Part shown: positions 1 to 6,474 of the stretch, in pieces
Position numbering within the stretch: position 1 is the stretch's first letter
Layout: each line of letters begins with the position of its first letter
Assembly (NCBI GenBank): GCA_910579015.1
Contig: CAJTRO010000013.1
Coordinates: forward strand, 27,039-56,818
Direction of reading: 5' to 3'
DNA length: 29,780 nt
DNA from: an uncultured Dorea sp.
Lineage (GTDB): Bacteria; Bacillota_A; Clostridia; Lachnospirales; Lachnospiraceae
Notes under the pieces: model-generated
Databases searched by the model: none
What the model was told of the DNA's origin: nothing
What the model saw: only the letters and a program-made list of their open reading frames with translations
Translations under genes and position numbers: made by a program

Positions 1-56
1 ATCATCTTCTATAAAAAAATGAAATAATTTTAGCCAAAATATTACGGAAAGTAAGC

Positions 57-85
57 TTGACATTTGATGTTGACTTTATTATACT
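57..85 (+). promoter_or_regulatory. sigma-A promoter of the first membrane-protein gene
   Basis: The -35 box TTGACA (57-62) matches consensus exactly. The -10 box TATACT (80-85) follows after a 17-base spacer, which is optimal. Transcription would start near 92, leaving a leader of about 40 nt before the AGGAGG site at 120-125. Seen directly; promoter activity is inferred. Confidence 0.85.
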
Positions 86-132
86 ATGAATATGGAAAGT
101 TTATTTTCCATAAAAAGTTAGGAGGGATCTCT

Positions 133-564
133 ATGACAACCAAACAGAAGAAACTAGCCATGCTCATCATCGGATTACTGGTATCCACCGCCGGTAATAT
201 TACCAAAGCCATGCACATCGTTGACAGTAAGTTTCTCTACCTGTGCCTGACTCTGCTCCAATATGGAGGTATGCTCGCATTCATATTCGGCGTCAACTAC
301 TTTGGCACCACCTATCAGTATGAGAAGTATCCCCGGGAAAGTTTGCAGACTGTCATAGATCTGAATGATGAACGCACCAGGAGTATCCATAACCTTGCCA
401 AGGCAAAGGCATTTGATATCATAATCTATGTACTGATAATCCTTCCGTTCCTGCTGTTGGAAATAAAAGCGGGCGTATCCGCAATCGTCCTGACAGGAGC
501 AGCGCCGGTGATCCTGGGGATTTCCTATGCTTATTTTCTCTCGAAATATTCTAAGGAGATGTAA
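133..564 (+). CDS. small four-helix integral membrane protein, function unknown
   Basis: This 143-residue protein is the only plus-strand gene I support. The start is the ATG at 133 because AGGAGG lies 7 nt upstream (120-125); the longer in-frame opening from 64 has no ribosome site. Four hydrophobic stretches can be seen at about residues 8-25, 35-57, 93-110 and 115-136. A charged loop joins helices 2 and 3 and contains DERTRSIHNLAKAKAFD. A 'DER...I..KA.A' pattern just before a helix is common in small uncharacterised bacterial membrane proteins, but I cannot assign a named family. A consensus promoter drives it alone, and it converges on icd across a shared hairpin. It has no visible functional tie to its neighbours. 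No catalytic motif is seen. Confidence 0.75.
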   Translation: MTTKQKKLAMLIIGLLVSTAGNITKAMHIVDSKFLYLCLTLLQYGGMLAFIFGVNYFGTTYQYEKYPRESLQTVIDLNDERTRSIHNLAKAKAFDIIIYVLIILPFLLLEIKAGVSAIVLTGAAPVILGISYAYFLSKYSKEM

Positions 565-571
565 TAATGTA

Positions 572-624
572 AGCAAAACAGAGCCGATAACCGCAGTTTA
601 AAATCTGTGTGTTATCGACTCTGT
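572..624 (-). terminator. intrinsic terminator of the citrate synthase-gntR-icd operon
   Basis: A 14-bp stem (578-591 with 611-624) is complete on the minus strand if one G-U pair is allowed. The same position is a C-A mismatch on the plus strand. On the minus strand the stem runs into TGTTTTGCTT, a short U-rich tail, so the hairpin serves icd better than the plus-strand gene. Confidence 0.75.
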
Positions 625-636
625 TATAGTCCGCTA

Positions 637-1833
637 TTATAACCGCTCAGCAATCGCCTTGATAAACTCCTCACTATTCAATACGACCGGATTCTGGATC
701 GTCGTGATCAGCGCAAGATCCTTCGTCATCTTCCCGTCCTCGATCGTATCTATCGTCGCCTTCTCAAGCCTGTCCGCAAAATCCATCAGCTCCTGATTCC
801 CATCAAGCTCTCCCCGTTTGCGAAGCGCCCCTGTCCATGCAAATATGGTCGCCACGGAGTTGGTCGAAGTCTCCTCCCCTTCAAGGTGCTTATAATAATG
901 CCGCTGTACCGTACCATGCGCCGCTTCATACTCATAATATCCATCCGGCGACACCAGAACAGAGGTCATCATGGCAAGAGAACCAAACGCAGACGAAACC
1001 ATATCGCTCATCACGTCCCCGTCATAATTCTTACATGCCCAGATATATCCGCCTTCTGACTTCATCACCCGCGCCACGGCATCGTCGATCAGCGTATAGA
1101 AATAAGTAATCCCCGCCGCCTCGAATCTTTCCTTATACTCTGCATCGAAGATCTCCTGGAAAATATCTTTAAAGGTATGGTCATACTTCTTAGAAATCGT
1201 ATCCTTAGTCGCAAACCAGAGATCCTGCCTGATATCCAGCGCATAGTTAAAACAGCTTCTCGCAAAACTTTCGATGGACTGATCGACGTTGTGCATCCCC
1301 TGCACAATCCCGGCGCCATCGAACTCGTGTATCAGCTCTCTCGTCTCCGAACCGTCCTTTGCAGTATACAAAAGCTCCACCTTGCCGGCTTCTGGAATCT
1401 TCATCTCAGAACCCTTGTACACATCCCCGTAAGCATGTCTTGCGATTGTAATCGGCTTCTTCCAGTTCCTGACACACGGCTCTATCCCCTTTACCACGAT
1501 CGGCGCGCGAAAAACGGTTCCGTCCAGGATCGCACGGATTGTCCCGTTCGGGCTCTTCCACATTTCCTTTAAGTCATACTCCGTCATACGTGCCGCATTA
1601 GGCGTGATCGTGGCGCACTTCACGGCAACCTTATATTTCTTCGCCGCATTTGCCGAGTCGATCGTCACCTGATCGTCCGTCTCGTTCCTGTGCTCAAGTC
1701 CCAAGTCATAGTATTCTGTGTTCAATTCGATAAACGGAGTGAGCAGATGATCCTTGATCATCTTCCACAGGATACGTGTCATCTCGTCGCCGTCCATCTC
1801 TACGATTGGTGTTGTCATCTTGATCTTTGCCAT
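637..1833 (-). CDS. icd: NADP-dependent isocitrate dehydrogenase, eukaryote-like class
   Basis: Oxidatively decarboxylates isocitrate to 2-oxoglutarate with NADP+ (EC 1.1.1.42) in the cytoplasm. At 398 residues it has the length of the homodimeric class that includes human IDH1/2, rather than the E. coli Icd class (about 416). Visible motifs are the substrate loop SPNGTIR (residues 94-100), the arginine- and Tyr-containing region ARHAYGDVYKG (131-141), the metal-binding aspartates in NYDGDVMSD (269-277) and the C-terminal HGTVQRHYY nucleotide region. AGGAGG precedes the ATG. It is the last gene of the operon, 27 bp after gntR, and is followed by a terminator. With the Re-citrate synthase two genes upstream it supplies 2-oxoglutarate for glutamate. 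No aconitase gene is present in the window. Confidence 0.97.
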   Translation of the reverse strand: MAKIKMTTPIVEMDGDEMTRILWKMIKDHLLTPFIELNTEYYDLGLEHRNETDDQVTIDSANAAKKYKVAVKCATITPNAARMTEYDLKEMWKSPNGTIRAILDGTVFRAPIVVKGIEPCVRNWKKPITIARHAYGDVYKGSEMKIPEAGKVELLYTAKDGSETRELIHEFDGAGIVQGMHNVDQSIESFARSCFNYALDIRQDLWFATKDTISKKYDHTFKDIFQEIFDAEYKERFEAAGITYFYTLIDDAVARVMKSEGGYIWACKNYDGDVMSDMVSSAFGSLAMMTSVLVSPDGYYEYEAAHGTVQRHYYKHLEGEETSTNSVATIFAWTGALRKRGELDGNQELMDFADRLEKATIDTIEDGKMTKDLALITTIQNPVVLNSEEFIKAIAERL

Positions 1834-1860
1834 ATTAAATACCTCCTGATCTTGTTATAT

Positions 1861-2538
1861 TTATTTTCTTGGACCATCCACATCCTTCTCTGTCAGATGC
1901 AGGTTCTCCATCGCATTCAGAATATGCCGGTTCGCAAGCTTTTCTGCCAGATCCCCGTCATGCTCCTTGATTGCCTCCAGAATCTCTCTGTGCTCCTGTA
2001 TGGACTTCTCCGCCCGGTTCTTCTCCCCCACAGACATCGCCCTCGCCGCCTGCACATACTTATGAAAATCCGACAGCACATGCTCCAGGATCCGGCTGTT
2101 TGACGCCTCATACAAAATCTTGTGGAACTTCCCGTCAAGCTCGGTCACCTGCTCCGTCTGTCCCCCGCTCTTCTTATGCAGATGGAATTCAGACAACAAA
2201 AGGACCTCCTCCAGCTCTTCGATCTGTTTCTCCGTAATATGCTCCGTCGCCCACTTTGTGCACATTCCTTCCAGCATCGAGCGGATCTTATATATGTCCG
2301 CAACATCCTTCCGGGATATCCCGGTCACATACGCGCCCTTGTTGGGAATGATCGCAACCAGCCCCTCAAGCTCCAGCTGGCGCAGAGCCTCTCTCACCGG
2401 CGTCCTGCTGACGCCTAACTCCTCACCCACTGTAATCTCCCGCAGTTCATCGCCTTCCTGATAGGCCCCGGACAGGATGTCCTCCCTGAGCCTCTGAAAC
2501 ACCCTGCCCCGCAATGAGCGGTCCTGATACTCTTCCAT
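1861..2538 (-). CDS. GntR-family transcriptional regulator, FadR/FCD subclass
   Basis: This 225-residue protein has an N-terminal winged helix-turn-helix (about residues 7-72, with the typical EELGVSRTPVREALRQLELEGL). A C-terminal all-helical FCD ligand domain follows (about 80-215). The residues that normally hold the metal in FCD domains can be placed: D135, H139 (LDGKFHKILYEA), H183 (QEHREI) and H205 (ANRHILNAM). A metal-dependent carboxylate effector is therefore likely. It lies between the Re-citrate synthase and icd genes in one operon. The operon promoter carries a 24-bp palindrome whose core ATTGTATACAAT resembles known FCD-GntR operators. The simplest reading is an autoregulating repressor that responds to a TCA acid such as citrate or 2-oxoglutarate. 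The effector is inference; the family is clear. Confidence 0.93.
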   Translation of the reverse strand: MEEYQDRSLRGRVFQRLREDILSGAYQEGDELREITVGEELGVSRTPVREALRQLELEGLVAIIPNKGAYVTGISRKDVADIYKIRSMLEGMCTKWATEHITEKQIEELEEVLLLSEFHLHKKSGGQTEQVTELDGKFHKILYEASNSRILEHVLSDFHKYVQAARAMSVGEKNRAEKSIQEHREILEAIKEHDGDLAEKLANRHILNAMENLHLTEKDVDGPRK

Positions 2539-2647
2539 TTCTTCTTTTCCTTCTCTCCCTTCTCCACGCTTCCTCTCTTACCTCTTCATATATCCTCATA
2601 TATCCCCTCTTGCCGGTATCGTCCGCCGTCCGTCCGCCAAACTGCCG

Positions 2648-4039
2648 CTATATCAGCTTACATCCAAGCCTGCTTTTCGCATCCTCGATCACCTCAAGCA
2701 GTTCTTCATCCGTCAGGACCGTCACGCGCCCCTCTTCGTACTCCTTGTCTACCCATGCTTTGACCATGGCAACCAATTCAGTATTCTTATCCACCTGCTT
2801 TTCTTCCGGCAGATGGAAATAGGTATTGATCCAGTGGGCGATCCCCGCAAGCCCGGAGGTATTCGATACTGCCACCAGAGGCGGACGATTCAGAAACTTA
2901 TCCGTATCGAAGACATTATATATCTCCTCGTTCTTAAGCAGCCCGTCCGCATGGATTCCTGCCCGTGTAACATTAAAATTCCTTCCCACAAAGGGCGTCC
3001 TTGACGGCACCCTGTATCCGATCTCATTCTCGTAATACTCTGCAACTTCCGTGATCACGGTCGTATCCATGCCGTCCAGCGTTCCCCGAAGCTGCGCATA
3101 TTCAAACACCATCGCCTCTAACGGCGTATTGCCGGTACGCTCCCCGATCCCGAACAGAGAACAGTTCACCCCGCTTGCCCCATAGAGCCATGCCGTTGAA
3201 GAATTGCTGACCGCCTTATAGAAATCATTGTGGCCGTGGAACTCGATCAGCTCGCCGGGCACCCCCGCATGAACGCGGATCCCGTAGATGATCCCCGGAA
3301 TAGACCTTGGGATCACGGCGCCGGGATAATTCACCCCGTATCCCATCGTATCGCAGACACGAACCTTCACCGGGATCTGATATTCCTCCATCAGCCGCAT
3401 CAGCTCCAGGCAGAAGGGAATCACAAAACCATAGATATCCGACCTGGTGATGTCCTCCAGATGACACCTCGGACTCACCCCTGTCTCAAGACACTCGCGG
3501 ACCACCGACAGATAGTGCTCCATACATTCCCGCCTCGTCATCTTCATTTTATAGAAAATATGATAATCCGAACAGCTGACCAGGATGCCCGTCTCCTTCA
3601 TCCCGATCTCCTTCACCAGCTCAAAATCCTTCTTGCTGGCGCGGATCCAGCTGGTGACTTCCGGAAACTGATACCCTTTCTCCATACACTTATACACCGC
3701 ATCCCGGTCTTTCTTACTATATAAGAAGAATTCACACTGACGGATCTTTCCTTTTGGTCCTCCCAGTCTGTGAAAATACTCGTAGAGCTTCACGATCTGT
3801 TCGGTGCTGTAAGGCGCTCTCGACTGCTGTCCATCCCGAAACGTGGTGTCCGTGATCCAGATCTCATCCGGCATACTGTGCGGCACGATACGGTCGTTGA
3901 ACGCAATCTTCGGAATCTCATCATAGCGGAACAGATTCCGGAATACGTTCGGCGTCTTCACATCCACCAGCGGATACATATGCTCCTCAAGCTGCAACAG
4001 ATTCGTATGTTTATCCAGGTATACTTTCCTGTTTTCCAT
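2648..4039 (-). CDS. Re-type citrate synthase (HMGL-like / isopropylmalate-synthase fold)
   Basis: Condenses oxaloacetate and acetyl-CoA to citrate. It belongs to the family of the Clostridium kluyveri Re-citrate synthase, which is related to homocitrate and 2-isopropylmalate synthases and unrelated to GltA. Visible motifs are the DTTFRDGQQ catalytic/metal motif (residues 64-72), SCSDYH (155-160), CHLEDITRSDIYGF (192-205), CDTMGYG (229-235) and the metal ligands in EFHGHND (266-272). I chose the ATG at 4039 (463 residues) because AAGGAGA lies 9 nt upstream; two further in-frame ATGs at 4048 and 4078 would overlap or precede that site. It is first in the operon with the FCD regulator and icd. 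The alternative, homocitrate or isopropylmalate synthase, is less likely given the icd neighbour and the sequence resemblance I recall to the C. kluyveri enzyme. Confidence 0.88.
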   Translation of the reverse strand: MENRKVYLDKHTNLLQLEEHMYPLVDVKTPNVFRNLFRYDEIPKIAFNDRIVPHSMPDEIWITDTTFRDGQQSRAPYSTEQIVKLYEYFHRLGGPKGKIRQCEFFLYSKKDRDAVYKCMEKGYQFPEVTSWIRASKKDFELVKEIGMKETGILVSCSDYHIFYKMKMTRRECMEHYLSVVRECLETGVSPRCHLEDITRSDIYGFVIPFCLELMRLMEEYQIPVKVRVCDTMGYGVNYPGAVIPRSIPGIIYGIRVHAGVPGELIEFHGHNDFYKAVSNSSTAWLYGASGVNCSLFGIGERTGNTPLEAMVFEYAQLRGTLDGMDTTVITEVAEYYENEIGYRVPSRTPFVGRNFNVTRAGIHADGLLKNEEIYNVFDTDKFLNRPPLVAVSNTSGLAGIAHWINTYFHLPEEKQVDKNTELVAMVKAWVDKEYEEGRVTVLTDEELLEVIEDAKSRLGCKLI

Positions 4040-4091
4040 TGATGTCATCTCCTTTATGTCCTGTCTGATTTTTTGCATTCATCTGCTAATG

Positions 4092-4126
4092 TGTATCATT
4101 GTATACAATGATACATTTCTTGTCAA
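4092..4126 (-). promoter_or_regulatory. promoter of the citrate operon with a 24-bp palindromic operator
   Basis: On the minus strand TTGACA (4121-4126) and TACAAT (4098-4103) are spaced by 17 bases, forming a strong sigma-A promoter. A perfect 24-bp inverted repeat (4092-4115, centre GTATAC) covers the -10 box and part of the spacer, so a bound dimer would block RNA polymerase. The core ATTGTATACAAT is the kind of site bound by FadR/FCD GntR proteins, and one is encoded in the operon. The palindrome and boxes are seen directly; which protein binds is inference. Confidence 0.85.
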
Positions 4127-4143
4127 GAAAAATATGGTTCCTC

Positions 4144-4188
4144 AATAAAAAAAGTAAGGGAACGAATCCGCACTCATCATTCCCTTAC
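4144..4188 (-). terminator. intrinsic terminator after ilvA
   Basis: A 9-bp stem (GTAAGGGAA at 4154-4162 with 4180-4188) has a 17-nt loop. On the minus strand it is followed by seven consecutive U residues. It starts 7 nt after the ilvA stop codon and closes the rnc-smc-ftsY-ilvA transcript. Confidence 0.9.
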
Positions 4189-4194
4189 CTTCTT

Positions 4195-5409
4195 CTAATA
4201 TAATTTTGCCCCAATCTCTCTCGGCCTGAATCCTTCATCCTCCAACGCCTTCATGATCTCGTTCTTATGGTCTGTCCCAAATGCCTCCATCGTGATACGG
4301 AGCTCCACAGCCGCATTCCGGTTGGTGCTGACGAACTGATTATGCTCAAGCTTGATCACGTTCCCCTGAGCGTCGGCGATCGTGGCCGCCACTCTTACCA
4401 GCTCGCCCGGTTTATCCGGAAGAAGCACGGACACAGAGAATATCCTGTCGCGCTGAATCAGTCCATGCTGTACGATCGAGGACATGGTGATCACATCCAT
4501 ATTGCCGCCGCTTAAGATTGCAACGGCTTTCTTCCCCCTAAGGTCAAGCTGTTTCAACGCGGCAACCGTCAGAAGCCCCGAATTCTCCACCACCATCTTG
4601 TGATTCTCCACCAGATCCAGGAACGCTCCGATAAGCTCGTCATCCTCCACAGTCAGCACACGTTCCACATTCTCCTTCGCATAGGGGAATATCTTCTCGC
4701 CTACACGCTTCACCGCAGTGCCGTCGGCAATCGTGTTCGCGCTGTCTAAGGAAACCGGCTCGCCTGCGGCCAGGGCCGCCGTCATGCTTGCCGCCTGAGA
4801 CGGCTCTACACCTATGATCTGGATCTTCGGATTCAGCATCTTCGCAAGAACGGCCACACCCGTAATCAATCCGCCTCCTCCCACCGGAGCCAGGATATAA
4901 TCCACCGTCGGAAGCTCCTGTACGATCTCCATGGCAATACTGCCCTGTCCGGTCACGACGTCTTCATCATCAAACGGATGAACGAAGGTATATCCCTTCT
5001 CCTCTGCCAGCTTAAGCGCATACTCACAGGCATCATCATATACCTCACCGTGCAGGATGACCTCCGCGCCGTATTTCTTCGTGCGGTTCACCTTGATCCA
5101 GGGCGTAACCGTCGGCATTACGATCACCACTTTACAGCCAAACTTCTGGGCGGCATAGGCAACGCCCTGGGCGTGATTACCTGCGGAAGCTGTGATCAGT
5201 CCGTTCCTTCGCGCCTCCTCGCTCATCATACTGATCTTATAATAAGCGCCGCGTACCTTGTACGCTCCGGTCTTCTGCATATTCTCCGGCTTCAGATATA
5301 TCCTGCCGCCGGTCTCCTGACTTAAGAATTCACTATATACCAATTTCGTCGGATTCGTGATATTCTTCACAAGCTCGCTTGCCTGCTCGAATTTTTCCAA
5401 TGTCAACAT
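4195..5409 (-). CDS. ilvA: threonine ammonia-lyase (threonine dehydratase) with C-terminal ACT domain
   Basis: PLP-dependent deamination of threonine to 2-oxobutanoate (EC 4.3.1.19), feeding isoleucine synthesis or propionate-type catabolism. The protein has 404 residues. The PLP lysine is K51 in KTGAYKVRGA, SAGNHAQG is the substrate loop, and the glycine loop GGGGL binds the PLP phosphate. A single ACT domain (about residues 325-400) follows the catalytic core. The length and the single ACT match the short clostridial and Corynebacterium-like form rather than the 514-residue E. coli IlvA with two ACT-like domains. The ACT domain suggests allosteric control, probably by isoleucine or valine; a catabolic TdcB-like role cannot be excluded. 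AGGAGG lies 9 nt upstream of the ATG. It follows ftsY by 34 bp and ends at a strong terminator, so it is probably the last gene of that transcript. Confidence 0.93.
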   Translation of the reverse strand: MLTLEKFEQASELVKNITNPTKLVYSEFLSQETGGRIYLKPENMQKTGAYKVRGAYYKISMMSEEARRNGLITASAGNHAQGVAYAAQKFGCKVVIVMPTVTPWIKVNRTKKYGAEVILHGEVYDDACEYALKLAEEKGYTFVHPFDDEDVVTGQGSIAMEIVQELPTVDYILAPVGGGGLITGVAVLAKMLNPKIQIIGVEPSQAASMTAALAAGEPVSLDSANTIADGTAVKRVGEKIFPYAKENVERVLTVEDDELIGAFLDLVENHKMVVENSGLLTVAALKQLDLRGKKAVAILSGGNMDVITMSSIVQHGLIQRDRIFSVSVLLPDKPGELVRVAATIADAQGNVIKLEHNQFVSTNRNAAVELRITMEAFGTDHKNEIMKALEDEGFRPREIGAKLY

Positions 5410-5443
5410 GATATGATTCCTCCTGTATTTTCTACTTTTTCAA

Positions 5444-6391
5444 CTATTCACTGCTCTCCGATGTAAACAACGCACGGACGAATGTATCTGCGTCAAACTT
5501 TTGCAGATCGTCAATCGACTCCCCGACACCGATATACTTGACCGGAATCCCAAGCTCCGCATGGATTGCCACGGCGATACCGCCCTTGGCCGTTCCGTCC
5601 ATCTTCGTCAGGACAATCCCCGTGATATCCGCAGCCTCGTTGAATTCCTTTGCCTGCAAAAGCGCATTCTGTCCCGTAGAAGCATCCAGTACCACCAGCG
5701 TCTCCCGGTATGCTTCCGGAAATTCCCTGTCAATGATCCTGTTCATCTTCTTTAATTCTTCCATCAGGTTCTTCTTATTGTGAAGCCTGCCTGCGGTATC
5801 GCACAGAAGCACGTCCGCATGTCTCGCCCTGGCGGAAACCGCCGCGTCATAGACCACCGACGCCGGATCCGATCCTTCTTGTCCGCCTATTAAGTCCACC
5901 TGGGCGCGGTCCGCCCATTCCTTAAGCTGCTCTCCTGCCGCCGCACGGAAGGTATCCGCCGCCGCAAGCACCACCTTCTTATTCTGCGCCCTAAGCTTCC
6001 CCGCAAGCTTGCCGATGGTCGTGGTCTTGCCTACGCCATTGACGCCGATCACCATGACGACCGACGTCTTCTCCTCAAATTCATAAGCTGTCTCCCCCAC
6101 ATCCATCTGCTCCTTGATACTCTCGATCAGAAGCTCCCTGCACTGGGCCGGCTCCTTGATATGTCTTTCCTTCACCTTCGCCTTCAGATCATCCAGGATA
6201 TCATAAGCCGCCTGCACTCCCAGATCTCCCATGATCAGCACTTCTTCCAGCTCTTCATAAAACTCATCATCTATATGGGAAAATCCGTTAAATATACTGT
6301 CCATCCCGGACACGATATTATCCCTCGTCTTCCCAAGCCCCTGTACCAGACGCTTAAAAAAACCAACCTTCTCTTCCTGCTCTTTTGCCAT
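5444..6391 (-). CDS. ftsY: signal recognition particle receptor FtsY
   Basis: SRP receptor GTPase that docks ribosome-nascent chain-SRP complexes at the inner membrane for co-translational insertion. With the ATG at 6391 it has 315 residues: a short amphipathic N-terminus (FFKRLVQGLGKTRDNIVSGM) and no long acidic A domain, as usual in Firmicutes. The NG domain follows. The N-domain runs to about residue 100, G1 is GVNGVGKTT (116-124), the DTFRAAAGEQL motif is intact, G3 is CDTAGR and G4 is TKMDG. I prefer 6391 because GGGAGG lies just upstream; a GTG at 6409 in the same frame has no spaced ribosome site. It follows smc by 83 bp in the usual rnc-smc-ftsY order. A possible 13-codon reading frame ends one base before its ATG. 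Confidence 0.96.
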   Translation of the reverse strand: MAKEQEEKVGFFKRLVQGLGKTRDNIVSGMDSIFNGFSHIDDEFYEELEEVLIMGDLGVQAAYDILDDLKAKVKERHIKEPAQCRELLIESIKEQMDVGETAYEFEEKTSVVMVIGVNGVGKTTTIGKLAGKLRAQNKKVVLAAADTFRAAAGEQLKEWADRAQVDLIGGQEGSDPASVVYDAAVSARARHADVLLCDTAGRLHNKKNLMEELKKMNRIIDREFPEAYRETLVVLDASTGQNALLQAKEFNEAADITGIVLTKMDGTAKGGIAVAIHAELGIPVKYIGVGESIDDLQKFDADTFVRALFTSESSE

Positions 6392-6392
6392 C

Positions 6393-6434
6393 TTAACCTC
6401 CCGCATCACTCAATAGATTCTTAAACTTTCGCAT
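6393..6434 (-). CDS. possible 13-codon coupling ORF between smc and ftsY
   Basis: The smc-ftsY gap holds an AGGAGG site (around 6445-6450) about 10 nt before an ATG at 6434. This opens a 13-residue frame, MRKFKNLLSDAGG, whose TAA stop ends one base before the ftsY ATG. The ftsY ribosome site overlaps the end of this frame, which would allow translational coupling. Only the arrangement is seen; there is no evidence that the peptide is made, and such a short frame could arise by chance. Confidence 0.25.
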   Translation of the reverse strand: MRKFKNLLSDAGG

Positions 6435-6474
6435 CCGCCGCTGACCTCCTATACAGCGATCAAACCTGCAAAGA

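Noticed and set aside
4046..4078. Upstream in-frame starts for the Re-citrate synthase
   Set aside because: ATG codons at 4048 and 4078 either overlap or precede the AAGGAGA site; the ATG at 4039 has correct spacing.
5410..5443. T-box or other riboswitch ahead of ilvA
   Set aside because: The gap is 34 bp, too short for a T-box, and has no T-box sequence or terminator.
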